A program made the position numbers and the translations under genes. The notes beneath the pieces were generated by a model. The model was given only the letters and a program-made list of their open reading frames with translations, ran no database searches and was not told where the DNA came from. This document shows, one piece after another, positions 44,103 to 53,161 of a stretch of DNA of 64,000 nucleotides (its first letter is position 1; each line of letters opens with the position of its first letter). The stretch is from Ignavibacteria bacterium. Lineage in GTDB: Bacteria; Bacteroidota; Ignavibacteria; Tepidaquicellales; Tepidaquicellaceae. Where the stretch lies: positions 248,001 to 312,000 of the forward strand of contig JADJYU010000007.1 in assembly GCA_016719565.1 (NCBI GenBank). Direction: 5' to 3'.

Positions 44103-47100
44103 ATGTCTTTATCAAACACATCAATAAACCGTCCCGTACTTGCAATTGTAATGTCACTCGTATTGGTGATATTCGGACTGGTCTCATTATTCTATCTTGA
44201 AGTAAGGGAATATCCGAGCGTAGATCCGCCGATTGTCAATGTTACAACGGTATATCCCGGCGCAAATTCAGACGTTATAGAATCTCAGATCACTGAACCA
44301 CTCGAACAGTCGCTTAACGGTATTGAGGGAATAAAAACCCTTACTTCAGAAAGCCGCGAACAGTCGAGCAGGATAACAATTGAATTTGAGCTAAGCAGAA
44401 ATCTTGAGGACGCTGCGAATGATGTAAGGGACAGAGTGTCAAGGGCTCAGCGAAATCTTCCAAGTGATATTGATAACCCTATAGTTCAAAAATCTGACGC
44501 TGACGCTACACCGATAATTTTTATGTTCCTCCAGAGCGATACAAAAAGTATACTTGATGTAAGTGATTATGCATCAAATGTAATTAAGGAAAGAATACAG
44601 ACTATAGAAGGTGTAAGCGCGGTTAATATATTCGGAGAGAAAAAATATTCAATGAGACTGTGGCTTGATCCTCAGAGACTTGCTGCATATAAATTAACCC
44701 CTCTTGACGTTCAGTCGGCACTGGACAGAGAAAATATTGAACTTCCTTCCGGCAGAATAGAAGGAGATAATACTGAATTATCTATAAGGACTCTGGGCAG
44801 ATTTGAGAATGAAGAAGAATTCAATGAGCTGATCATATATCAGAGCGGAGGAAATACTGTTAAGTTAAAGGATCTCGGATATGCAGTGATCGGCGCGGAG
44901 AATGAAAGAACAGGCGTGAAAAGAGGAGGAGTCAACGGAATAGGAATTTCAATAACAGCAATTCCTGGCGCAAATATAATTTCTATATCAGATGATTTCC
45001 GTAAAAGATATGAAATATTAAAAAAGGAAATCCCGGCCGATTACAGACTTGAAGTTGGATTTGATTTTTCCACTTTTGTCAGATCAACTGTAAAAGAAGT
45101 TGAAGAAACTATAATCATAGCATTCATACTGGTACTTCTTGTAATATTTTTCTTTCTCAGGGACTGGAGATCAACATTAATTCCTGTTCTTGCAATTCCC
45201 GTATCAATCTTATCCGGATTTTTTATTATGTTCCTGGCAGGTTATTCTATTAATGTGCTTACATTAGTTGCAATGATACTCGCTATCGGACTTGTAGTGG
45301 ATGATGCAATTGTAGTGCTTGAGAATATTTATTCCAAGATCGAAGCCGGTATGAAACCAATGGCTGCAGCAAGAAAGGGATCAAAGGAAATTTATTTCGC
45401 TGTGATCTCAACAACAATTTCACTTGCCGCAGTTTTTCTTCCGATATTATTTCTTGAGGGAATTTCGGGAAGACTTTTCAGGGAATTCGGAGTAGTTATT
45501 GCATTCACTGTAATAGTGTCAGCATTCGTTGCGCTTACCCTCACTCCTATGTTATCTTCAAGGCTGTTAAAGAAGCATGATAAATCGAACAGGTTTTATA
45601 ATGCTACAGAGCCATTTTTTGCGGCAATGACAAGCCTTTATCAAAAACTGCTTTATGGTTTTATGAAAGTAAGATGGACGGCAATTATAATTGTCATCGC
45701 AATGGGAGTTTTAATTTATTTTCTGGACACAAATCTGCAGACTGAGCTGGCTCCTCTGGAGGACAGATCAAATCTGCGTATACAGGCGCTCGGACCCGAA
45801 GGTTCAACATTTGAATACACTGAAAAATATCTTGATGAACTTACGCAGTATGTGATCGATTCAATTCCCGAAGCTGAAAGTCCTATCACAATTATCGCTC
45901 CCAGTTTTCAGTCTCCCGGAGCTACAAATGTAGGAATAATTAACCTTTACTTAGTACCTCCGGAAAATAGAAAAAGGACTCAGCAGGAAATTTTTAAAAG
46001 CGTTGCAAAAGATCTGAATACTTTTACAGGGATCAGAGGATTTCCGACGATGCCTCCGACCATCGGATCCAGATTCGGAAGACAGCCGCTGCAGTATGTA
46101 ATACAAGCGCCCAATTTTGAAAAACTTATGGAAGCGCTTCCTAAAGTTTTAGAAGAAGCAAGAAAGAGTCCTAAACTTCAGTTTGTAGATGCAGATATAA
46201 AAGTTAATAAACCTGAACTAACCGTAACCATAAACAGGGAAAAAGCGGCTTCAGTCGGAGTTTCAACAAGAGACATTGCGCGTACACTTCAGATCGCAAT
46301 GGGCGGACAGGAGATAAGTTATTTTGTCAGAAACGGAAAACAGTATCAGGTCATTGCTCAGGTGAACAGGGAATACAGAGATGATCCGTATGATCTGAAA
46401 TATTTGTTTGTCAGGAATAACAAAGGTGAACTTGTACAGCTTGATAATCTTGTAAGCGTAGAAGAGAATATAAGTCCGACTACAAGACTGCGTTATAACA
46501 GATATGTCTCGGCAACTATATCAGGGGGTCTTATGCCCGGAGTAGCGATAGGGGATGCAATAGAAGAAATGGACAGGATCTCCGCTGGAATTCTTGATAA
46601 TACATTTACAACATCTCTTGCAGGTGAATCTAAAGATTTTGCCGAAAGTTCATCCAGTCTTTTATTCACTTTTGTTTTTGCTCTGGTGCTAATTTTTCTG
46701 GTACTGGCAGCTCAGTTTGAAAGTTTTATTGATCCGTTCATAATTCTTTTCACAGTTCCTCTAGCGCTAACCGGAGCTTTGCTCTCATTATGGATATTTG
46801 ATATGACACTGAATATTTTTTCGCAGATCGGAATAATTATGCTTATCGGGCTTGTCACAAAGAATGCAATATTAATAGTTGAATTTGCAAATCAAAGAAA
46901 GGAAGCCGGACTGAGCGTAATGGAAGCAGTTAAAGAGGCTTCGGTTTCGAGATTCAGACCGATCGTCATGACAAGTTTAACTACAATTCTCGGAATAATG
47001 CCAATTGCGCTCGGAGCAGGAGCAGGCAGCAGGACCTCACTCGGTATTGCAGTAGCCGGAGGATTGATATTTGCAACTTTTCTGACTTTGTTTATTGTAC

Positions 47101-47204
47101 CTGCAATGTATTCATATTTATCAAGAGAGCATGCAGTTAGTACAGAAGAGGAATATACAATTGATGATATCGACGATATTGATTTTGCAGAAGTAAGGGA
47201 CTGA
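44103..47204 (+). CDS. RND efflux pump, HAE-1 (AcrB-like) permease
   Basis: At 1033 aa it has the normal length for AcrB-type pumps. It starts SLSNTSINRPVLAIVMSLVL (TM1). The porter domain follows (EYPSVDPPIVNVTTVYPGAN). TM4 carries the two proton-relay aspartates (GLVVDDAIVVLENI, near residue 405), and the second half repeats the pattern (IGLVTKNAILIVEFANQ). It expels small hydrophobic compounds using the proton gradient. It forms an operon with the adaptor at 42999. Substrate not predictable. Confidence 0.9.
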   Translation: MSLSNTSINRPVLAIVMSLVLVIFGLVSLFYLEVREYPSVDPPIVNVTTVYPGANSDVIESQITEPLEQSLNGIEGIKTLTSESREQSSRITIEFELSRNLEDAANDVRDRVSRAQRNLPSDIDNPIVQKSDADATPIIFMFLQSDTKSILDVSDYASNVIKERIQTIEGVSAVNIFGEKKYSMRLWLDPQRLAAYKLTPLDVQSALDRENIELPSGRIEGDNTELSIRTLGRFENEEEFNELIIYQSGGNTVKLKDLGYAVIGAENERTGVKRGGVNGIGISITAIPGANIISISDDFRKRYEILKKEIPADYRLEVGFDFSTFVRSTVKEVEETIIIAFILVLLVIFFFLRDWRSTLIPVLAIPVSILSGFFIMFLAGYSINVLTLVAMILAIGLVVDDAIVVLENIYSKIEAGMKPMAAARKGSKEIYFAVISTTISLAAVFLPILFLEGISGRLFREFGVVIAFTVIVSAFVALTLTPMLSSRLLKKHDKSNRFYNATEPFFAAMTSLYQKLLYGFMKVRWTAIIIVIAMGVLIYFLDTNLQTELAPLEDRSNLRIQALGPEGSTFEYTEKYLDELTQYVIDSIPEAESPITIIAPSFQSPGATNVGIINLYLVPPENRKRTQQEIFKSVAKDLNTFTGIRGFPTMPPTIGSRFGRQPLQYVIQAPNFEKLMEALPKVLEEARKSPKLQFVDADIKVNKPELTVTINREKAASVGVSTRDIARTLQIAMGGQEISYFVRNGKQYQVIAQVNREYRDDPYDLKYLFVRNNKGELVQLDNLVSVEENISPTTRLRYNRYVSATISGGLMPGVAIGDAIEEMDRISAGILDNTFTTSLAGESKDFAESSSSLLFTFVFALVLIFLVLAAQFESFIDPFIILFTVPLALTGALLSLWIFDMTLNIFSQIGIIMLIGLVTKNAILIVEFANQRKEAGLSVMEAVKEASVSRFRPIVMTSLTTILGIMPIALGAGAGSRTSLGIAVAGGLIFATFLTLFIVPAMYSYLSREHAVSTEEEYTIDDIDDIDFAEVRD

Positions 47205-47240
47205 TGTAAAAACTATTTAAAGTTGTATTAAAATTAAAAT

Positions 47241-47981
47241 TTGAAACGGGATATTTTAAAAAATAACAGCGAATTTCTGAGGTTCAGGAATTCGCTGCTT
47301 GCTTACGGCAGAAAATTCAGAATTTCTTTTGAAGATACGGAGGAAATCGCCAATGATTCTATTTTAAAAGCGCTTGAGGATTTTATAGTAGATAAAGGAA
47401 GTTTTGAAGCTTACTCAAAAATAATTTTCAAAAATAAACTTCTGAATTTTCAGAAAAGACTTAAGTCGAAATATTTGTTTTTAATAATAGAGGATGACGA
47501 TGTTTTTACAGGTGATGACGGACTGTATTATGAGAAATATGAGAACACAATGGTATCGCTAAAATTCTTGGATATACTTTCAGGTTCACTTAGTGAGACG
47601 GAGCTTAAATTTTTTAATGCATTTAAAGAAGTTTGCGAACAGTCAGATACAAAATTTATAGCCGAAACTTCAAAAGCGCTTGGAATCGAAAATAATAAAG
47701 GATGGGATGTCTTCAGAAAAATTCAAAGAAAAGCTAAAAATCTTTGGGAGCAATACTCTGAAGAATTTGACGATATAGTTTCTTTTCAGAAAATTGATAT
47801 TAATAAACCGGTTGTTTCTGATAAAACTGATTCTGAATTTATAAGTTATCTTCGCGCTCCGAGAATTCCGGAAGATATTCAATTCAGGGAATTTCTAATT
47901 CATTATGAATCGGCCAGAGGTAATTTCTATAAAATATTTTCAGATTCAGAACTGGATAAACTAATCAGTCTTTATAATTAA
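47241..47981 (+). CDS. ECF-like sigma factor
   Basis: This 246-aa product starts at TTG 47241, 36 nt after the pump gene. Residues 10-75 resemble sigma-70 region 2 (FLRFRNSLLAYGRKFRISFE, then DTEEIANDSILKALEDF). Residues of about 125-170 could be a weak region 4 (LGIENNKGWDVFRKIQRKAK). The C-terminal 70 residues are not recognised. It may control the efflux operon, since it is likely co-transcribed. No anti-sigma gene is adjacent. Region 4 is atypical, so DNA targeting is uncertain. Confidence 0.55.
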   Translation: MKRDILKNNSEFLRFRNSLLAYGRKFRISFEDTEEIANDSILKALEDFIVDKGSFEAYSKIIFKNKLLNFQKRLKSKYLFLIIEDDDVFTGDDGLYYEKYENTMVSLKFLDILSGSLSETELKFFNAFKEVCEQSDTKFIAETSKALGIENNKGWDVFRKIQRKAKNLWEQYSEEFDDIVSFQKIDINKPVVSDKTDSEFISYLRAPRIPEDIQFREFLIHYESARGNFYKIFSDSELDKLISLYN

Positions 47982-48029
47982 ATATTCCGAAATCAATTTC
48001 AATAAAATCTTTCACTGAAAATAATCTTT

Positions 48030-48392
48030 TTAAACCCCTTTAAGTAAGTTAATACAGTATGAAGTTACTTTCTGAATCTTACCTTCATTGTCAAATTCAT
48101 ATACATCACACGACTCAACTTCTGATATTATTTTCCCTTCACGGATAAATTTCGCTCTGCCGTTAATTGATACTCTGTCCTCACCAACTATTACATTATA
48201 AGTTTTAAAATCCGTTGCTACAGATTTAAAATATTCAGCAACACCGTTACAATATTCAGTTACCTCATCCTTTCCGGATAAAATTCTTTCGCCGGCAATA
48301 TTCCAGATCATGTTTTCGGACAAGTACGGAAAGACGTATTCGAATTTACCGTTCGAAAAAGCTAAGGCGATCTCTTTTATCTTTTCGCTCAT
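48030..48392 (-). CDS. SnoaL/NTF2-like protein
   Basis: This 120-aa cytosolic protein has the cone-shaped NTF2-fold pattern: an N-terminal helix with FSNGKFEYVFPYLSENMIWN, then a G-x-x-x-L-S-G-K-D-E-V helix, and strands RVSINGRAKFIREGKI and CDVYEFDNEGKIQKVTSY. Members bind or convert small molecules, but no catalytic set is clear. It starts 1 nt past a VOC remnant on the same strand, with which it may have formed an operon. Confidence 0.7.
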   Translation of the reverse strand: MSEKIKEIALAFSNGKFEYVFPYLSENMIWNIAGERILSGKDEVTEYCNGVAEYFKSVATDFKTYNVIVGEDRVSINGRAKFIREGKIISEVESCDVYEFDNEGKIQKVTSYCINLLKGV

Positions 48393-48393
48393 A

Positions 48394-48561
48394 TTATTTT
48401 AAAATATTATTCTCATTAAAAGACGGCATATCACAGGAAGGAGGAATATCGCTGAATCCCGATATCCCTCCTGTAAATCCGACACCCAAAACTGATCTGC
48501 AAAAATTAAATGTTACTTCCGTATTGCGCGGATAATTAAGATAGGCGCTTACTCCTGCCAT
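48394..48561 (-). pseudogene. Truncated VOC-family (PhnB/glyoxalase-like) gene
   Basis: An open frame of 55 codons begins MAGVSAYLNYPRNTEVTFNF, then GGISGFSDIPPSCDMPSF. This is the N-terminal third of PhnB-like VOC proteins (typically about 130-150 aa, where the motif is YLNFxGNTEEAFNFYKSVFG). It then ends in a stop 1 nt before the NTF2-like start. The gene has lost its C-terminal two thirds, and FYKSVFG is changed to FCRSVLG. It is probably non-functional. Confidence 0.6.
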
Positions 48562-48672
48562 AATAACTGATTTAAGTTTTAAAATATCTGAAAGCGTAAA
48601 TTTAAATATTTTGAAAAATAAATCAAAGTAATCTTTGTATATGATTCAGATCTGCTGAGTTATTAAATATAA

Positions 48673-50037
48673 TTACTTTTTACCTTTTCCATTATTGCCG
48701 TCATCATTTTTATTCTTTCCATTGTCATCATTTTTCTTGTTGTCCGTACCGCTGTTCTTTTTCTTATTGCCGTCATCATTATTATTATTGTTTCCTCCGT
48801 CATCTTTGTTATTCTTTTTTACTTTGTCATCATTTCCTTTATTATTATTTCCATTATTTTTATTCCCATCATCGTCACTCTTTTTTATTTTGTCATTCCC
48901 GTTATCATCATAGTCATCATTTTCCTTTTTAATATCATTTCCCTTATTCCCGGTTCCTTCAGATTTTTTTACTATCCAGTCTTTATATCTTTTATAAGTT
49001 TTTGGCTCTTTAACTATAAAACCTGAATTATCTTTTACTTTAAACCTTTTAAATCCGGGGAAGAAAACATTATATTCATCGCCGGTATAACTGACATCCT
49101 TAAAACTTCCTGCATGTTTGATCTTAATTTTTTTAATTTCTTTACCATATACCTTTTGTATAGCTTCCAGTTGCGGACCCTGATTAATTATAGTATTATT
49201 GATGATTGTAATTCCGTCAGTTGCTTTCAAATTTTCAGCCAGAATTTCAGCGCCGCTTTTTATGGAAAGAGTATTGTATTTGTAAACTGAAGGTTCCAGG
49301 AAATGTTTTTTATCGACAATCATATAATTTTTATCATTAATAACCGGAACACTCATAACGTTATTGACAAGATAAACGGAAGGCGGTAGCGGTGCCCATG
49401 AAACGTATTCGTTGTTTTCTTTCCAGTCGACCCATGCCGGTGCCCATACTCTTCCCGGTACCCACATCCAGCCGGCTGTTGCAGAATTCACCCATCTGCC
49501 GTAATGTGAAACAATTTCTTCAGCAGGAGTAGGAGCTTTGAAATACCATCCCGCGTCAGTGTTCACCCATTGTCCGTTTGAATAAGGAATAAATTCCGGT
49601 GTATCTCCTGTCTTAAGTGAAATTCCCAATTCAGTCGAAGGCTTCCAGACATATATCATTTTTTCATTCACAGCGCTTGCAGCATTGACTTCTTTGACCT
49701 GCATTACGCCGGTAAATGAAAAGTTATTTTCGGGACTATCAGAAAGAGATGTTTTTAAATTCATTCCGATTTCCTCAGAACTCACCTGCAGCCATTCCCC
49801 GTGAGGTGAGAGCTGATCGTAAAACTCTTTATAGTCCACAGACGCAAGATCATCATCTGATTCAGTAAAATCATTTTCGTCAATTATAATGGTTTCCTGA
49901 TTTTCCTGATTTTCCTGAGTTTTTATATTCTCATTTGTAATGTCTTTATTTGTAGTCTTTGAGCATGAAGAAAATAAGAATATGGATATAATAAAGAATA
50001 GTGATCCAATATTTCTTAAAATTAATTTGGTTTTCAT
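48673..50037 (-). CDS. DUF6600-type lipoprotein with low-complexity tail
   Basis: This 454-aa protein has a lipobox (FLFSSC, Cys 25), so it is a lipid-anchored envelope protein. Residues of about 68-215 hold the repeated Trp-rich segments of this family: LSPHGEWLQV, GQWVNTDAGWYF, YGRWVNSATAGWMWVPG, then WAPAWVDWKENNEYVSWAPL. A middle part of unknown fold follows. The last 90 residues are almost only Lys, Asn, Asp and Gly. Such tails are found in Bacteroidota homologues and are probably disordered. Role not established. Confidence 0.7.
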   Translation of the reverse strand: MKTKLILRNIGSLFFIISIFLFSSCSKTTNKDITNENIKTQENQENQETIIIDENDFTESDDDLASVDYKEFYDQLSPHGEWLQVSSEEIGMNLKTSLSDSPENNFSFTGVMQVKEVNAASAVNEKMIYVWKPSTELGISLKTGDTPEFIPYSNGQWVNTDAGWYFKAPTPAEEIVSHYGRWVNSATAGWMWVPGRVWAPAWVDWKENNEYVSWAPLPPSVYLVNNVMSVPVINDKNYMIVDKKHFLEPSVYKYNTLSIKSGAEILAENLKATDGITIINNTIINQGPQLEAIQKVYGKEIKKIKIKHAGSFKDVSYTGDEYNVFFPGFKRFKVKDNSGFIVKEPKTYKRYKDWIVKKSEGTGNKGNDIKKENDDYDDNGNDKIKKSDDDGNKNNGNNNKGNDDKVKKNNKDDGGNNNNNDDGNKKKNSGTDNKKNDDNGKNKNDDGNNGKGKK

Positions 50038-50451
50038 AATATTATTTTTTCATTTATTAAAAGAATAGTTACTTAAAATTTAGAATGACATACTACTTCT
50101 CCTCCGGAAAAGTATTATGGCAAATTAAATTAAATATAAATGTTATAATTATATATAGACCTGAAGATTGAAAAACGGATTAATCCTATAGTCCGGATTA
50201 TTTAAGTTATTCCGGGTTTATTAAAAACTTTTTATTAGAAAAAAAATAACGTCACCAAATTTCATACAAAAAACTGTATTTATTATTAAAGGCATATATC
50301 TCCAAAACATTTCGAAAACATTGCGGGAATTTATATGTCCTGATAATATGACTAAATTATAAACTTAAATGAAAGGAGAGGTCCATCAATTATTAAATTA
50401 CAAATTGTAAATATTTAACAAAAATTTTTTAATTAAAAAAATTAAACAACT
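50038..50451. other. Gene-free divergent intergenic region
   Basis: These 414 bp separate the divergent lipoprotein and vWA genes and should hold both promoters. GAAAGGAGAGG near 50370 looks like an SD about 80 nt before the vWA start, but no ATG mini-ORF follows it. No other element is recognised. Confidence 0.35.
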
Positions 50452-51126
50452 ATGGAAAGCAAAAGAATTTACAACCTCATCATACTTGATGAGAGCGGAT
50501 CAATGGCGTCAATAAAAGATGTGATAATTTCAGGGCTGAATGAAGTGCTGCAGAATGTCAGAAATTCCGGTAATGAATTTCCGGATTTGGAACAGTTTGT
50601 AACATTTATTTCATTTAACTCTGCAAGGATTAAAAATTTCTGTAACAGATCAGATCTCACCAAAATGCCGGTTATAGACGGAAGTAATTACAGACCGGAT
50701 GCATTGACACCTTTATTTGATGCAATGGGTAGTTCAATTAACAAACTGAAATATTTTCTTCAGGATAAAAAAGATTACAACGTACTTGTTACGATACTTA
50801 CTGACGGACTTGAAAACGCTTCGAGAGAATTCAACGGCAGGCAGATAAAGGAAATGATCGAAGAGCTGAAAAACAGCAAATGGACATTTACATATATCGG
50901 CACAGATCATGATGTTGACAAATTTGCAGAGTCTATTTCAATAAATAACAGATTAGCGTACTGCAAAAATGAACCCGGAGTAGCTTCTATGTATGAAAGA
51001 GAATCAAAAAGCCGGATGAATTATATGAGAAATGTCGTGGAAAATAAAGATGTAAGTTTTGATTACTTTAAATATAAACGGGATGATGAAAACGAAAGAA
51101 ACGATAATGGTCCGAAAAGTAAATAA
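50452..51126 (+). CDS. von Willebrand factor A domain protein
   Basis: This 224-aa cytosolic protein has a single vWA domain with a full MIDAS: DESGS at residues 13-17, a Thr in ALTPLFDAM near residue 87, and the Asp of LTDGLEN near residue 124. It would bind a divalent metal and a protein partner. The last 50 residues are charged and probably flexible. It resembles stand-alone, TerY-like vWA proteins; no ter or MoxR genes are nearby, so the partner is unknown. Confidence 0.75.
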   Translation: MESKRIYNLIILDESGSMASIKDVIISGLNEVLQNVRNSGNEFPDLEQFVTFISFNSARIKNFCNRSDLTKMPVIDGSNYRPDALTPLFDAMGSSINKLKYFLQDKKDYNVLVTILTDGLENASREFNGRQIKEMIEELKNSKWTFTYIGTDHDVDKFAESISINNRLAYCKNEPGVASMYERESKSRMNYMRNVVENKDVSFDYFKYKRDDENERNDNGPKSK

Positions 51127-51162
51127 CACGGGACAGAGGCAGTTAAATTAATAACAAATATG

Positions 51163-51199
51163 AAAAAAGAAGCAGATGATATCCGCTTCTTTTTTTTTT
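51163..51199 (+). terminator. Intrinsic terminator after vWA gene
   Basis: The stem GAAGC-GAT/ATC-GCTTC is followed by eleven T. Confidence 0.75.
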
Positions 51200-51263
51200 G
51201 AAGAAAACTTTAAATGATTAATATATTGACTTGTCAGTTAAGTCTGATAAAATTAATTTGGAA

Positions 51264-51290
51264 AAACCGGAATAAAGAAACATCCGGTTT
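51264..51290 (+). promoter_or_regulatory. Leader hairpin before DUF3127 gene
   Basis: The stem AAACCGG/CCGGTTT is followed by TATTTTTT, 31 nt before the gene start. It may be an attenuator or a second terminator. Confidence 0.4.
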
Positions 51291-51320
51291 TATTTTTTAA
51301 AATTTAAACATTAAAAAATC

Positions 51321-51692
51321 ATGGAGATATCAGGAAAGCTGTTTGAGATCTATGAGTCAAAACAAGTAACTGAAAAATTCAAAAAGAGAGAGTTTGTGGT
51401 GGAGTATGTTACTAACCCCGAGTATCCGCAGTATATTAAATTCCAGCTGACGCAGAATAACTGCGATTACCTGGACGGATTCAGTAAGGGTGATATGATC
51501 AATGTTCAGTTCGATCTGACAGGAAGACCGTGGACAAATCAGTCCGGCGAGACAACATATTTTACAAGTCTGAATGCGTGGAGAATACAGAAATCTGACG
51601 GCGGCGGTAATGGAAGGCGTGATCAGGTCGCGGAAACAAGACGTGAGGAAACGTCCGGCAGCAGTGATTCAGACAATGATCTGCCGTTTTAA
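51321..51692 (+). CDS. DUF3127 protein, OB-fold with SSB-like acidic tail
   Basis: This 123-aa protein has residues 1-95 typical of DUF3127 (MEISGKLFEIYESKQVTEKF, then REFVVEY and DLTGRPWTN). This family is predicted to have the OB-fold of single-strand DNA-binding proteins. It then has a flexible Gly/Arg/Glu/Ser linker and ends DNDLPF. That end closely resembles the SSB tail (DDDIPF) that recruits repair and replication proteins. A role on single-stranded DNA or RNA is inferred. It is flanked by hairpins on both sides, so it is monocistronic. Confidence 0.75.
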   Translation: MEISGKLFEIYESKQVTEKFKKREFVVEYVTNPEYPQYIKFQLTQNNCDYLDGFSKGDMINVQFDLTGRPWTNQSGETTYFTSLNAWRIQKSDGGGNGRRDQVAETRREETSGSSDSDNDLPF

Positions 51693-51768
51693 GCGTTCGG
51701 TTTTATAACTGAAATGGAGTTAGTTAAGTTTTAGAGTAGTCTTATAAAAGAATATCATACCTTTTTGT

Positions 51769-51798
51769 ATCGGTAAATCACTTTCGTGGTTTACCGAT
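51769..51798 (+). terminator. Terminator after DUF3127 gene
   Basis: A long stem of ATCGGTAAA and CAC with their complements closes a TTTC loop, followed by GCTTTAACTTTA. It is a strong hairpin with a modest T tract. Confidence 0.6.
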
Positions 51799-51942
51799 GC
51801 TTTAACTTTATTCCCATTGTTAACCCAAATTACAAAATTAAACTGTTATATAATTTCATTATTTAACAATTTAAGTATTACCTTATCCGCTGAAATACAA
51901 ATATTACCTCATCCGTCTAAAATATCAGGCATTTAAATTGTA

Positions 51943-52145
51943 GTTAAGTTGAACTTAACGTACTTTTTTTTGAGAGATCAAAAAAAAGTACCAAAAAAAA
52001 ATCTCCGCTGTTGAAAAATTGCCGGAATTCATTTCACAATTGCTATAAAATTTCCAACTCAAAATTTGCTGCGCAAATTTCTCAAACAAGGAAATTTTAT
52101 GGACGCAATTGCTTATGAATTCTTTCGGCAATTTTTCAAAGGCGG
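51943..52145. repeat. Cluster of nested inverted repeats (MITE- or ncRNA-like)
   Basis: Three palindromes stand in a row: GTTAAGTT/AACTTAAC (51943-51959), GTAC plus eight T against eight A plus GTAC (51960-51991), and a 141-bp imperfect hairpin (52005-52145). The arms of the last run from CCGC..TTGAAAAATTGCCG to CGGCAATTTTTCAA..GCGG, with a GCGC apex near 52070. No gene lies in the 650 bp between 51693 and 52343. The form suits a miniature inverted-repeat element or a structured RNA. Confidence 0.6.
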
Positions 52146-52343
52146 TTATACTATCTAGTTAAACAGAAAACTTTGAAATTATGAGAAATCAAATTTTAAT
52201 AAATTTGTTTTATAAAACGTTTTAGATAACAAGGAAATATTACTTACCTCAGCTCCTAAAACCGACTTATAATTTATTCTTAAATTGATTAAGTTGTTGA
52301 TTAATTAATTCAATTCTTAACAATTAAAATAATAAATATATAG

Positions 52344-53075
52344 ATGAAAAGAGAAATTTCAAAACATTACAGTCCGAGTCTTAATAAGGAAATGGACATT
52401 GTAAAATACGGTGATTATGGTTTTGCATTGCTGCTTTTTCCTACTGCTGCAGCTGATTTCCTCGAATATGAAAGATTTCAGCTCATAGATACTATCGAAC
52501 CATATATAAATTCAGGAAAAGTTAAGGTCTATTCCATTAACAGTATCAACAATGAAAGCTGGCTTAACGATAAAATGAATCCTTATGATAAAGCTGTAAG
52601 GCATCAGCAGTTTAATGATTATGTTACCGATGAAGTTGTTCCTTTTATTTTTGAAGACTGTAACGGCGAAGTTCCTGTTATTACATGCGGCGCATCACTG
52701 GGTGCTCTTCACTGCGCCAATCTCTTTTTCAGAAGACCTGACCTTTTTGCAGGAACAATTGCAATGAGCGGATCATATGATCTGAGTGATTATTCCAAAG
52801 GTTATTTCGATCAGTCATGCTACTTCAATTCTCCCATGCATTATCTTCCAAATCTTGACGATGAAAATATCCTGAATCAGATGAGAAAAAGTGAACACAT
52901 TCACATTCTAACAGGTCAGGGAAATTATGAAAAACCCGAAGCTTCAGTCAGAATATCTGAGATCCTTAATAATAAAAATGTTCCGCATGATCTTGAGCTA
53001 TGGGGAACGGACGTTCCGCATGACTGGCCTACATGGAGAAAAATGGTACCGTATATTATTGAAACAAAATTCTGA
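52344..53075 (+). CDS. Esterase-family alpha/beta hydrolase
   Basis: This 243-aa protein has the nucleophile elbow GASLGA with Ser near residue 118, and a likely catalytic His in VPHDWPTW near residue 225. The acid residue is probably in the ILTGQGNYEKPEAS segment. It resembles enterochelin-esterase/EstD-like proteins of the putative esterase family. There is no signal peptide, so it is cytosolic. It lies 86 nt before glycogen synthase and may be co-transcribed. Substrate unknown. Confidence 0.7.
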   Translation: MKREISKHYSPSLNKEMDIVKYGDYGFALLLFPTAAADFLEYERFQLIDTIEPYINSGKVKVYSINSINNESWLNDKMNPYDKAVRHQQFNDYVTDEVVPFIFEDCNGEVPVITCGASLGALHCANLFFRRPDLFAGTIAMSGSYDLSDYSKGYFDQSCYFNSPMHYLPNLDDENILNQMRKSEHIHILTGQGNYEKPEASVRISEILNNKNVPHDLELWGTDVPHDWPTWRKMVPYIIETKF

Positions 53076-53161
53076 TATTGACCTTTCATCAATGAGCGCA
53101 TAATGATGCTGTAACAATTTACATCATAAAGCGACATTTAAAATAAAATTACAATAGATAT

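Noticed and set aside
48695..48913. Plus-strand Phe/Leu/Ser-rich ORF
   Set aside because: It is the antisense of the Lys/Asn/Asp low-complexity tail of the lipoprotein.
50360..50400. A thirteenth leader mini-ORF before the vWA gene
   Set aside because: GAAAGGAGAGG resembles the SD, but no ATG follows at the right spacing and no Arg-x-Pro-stop is present.
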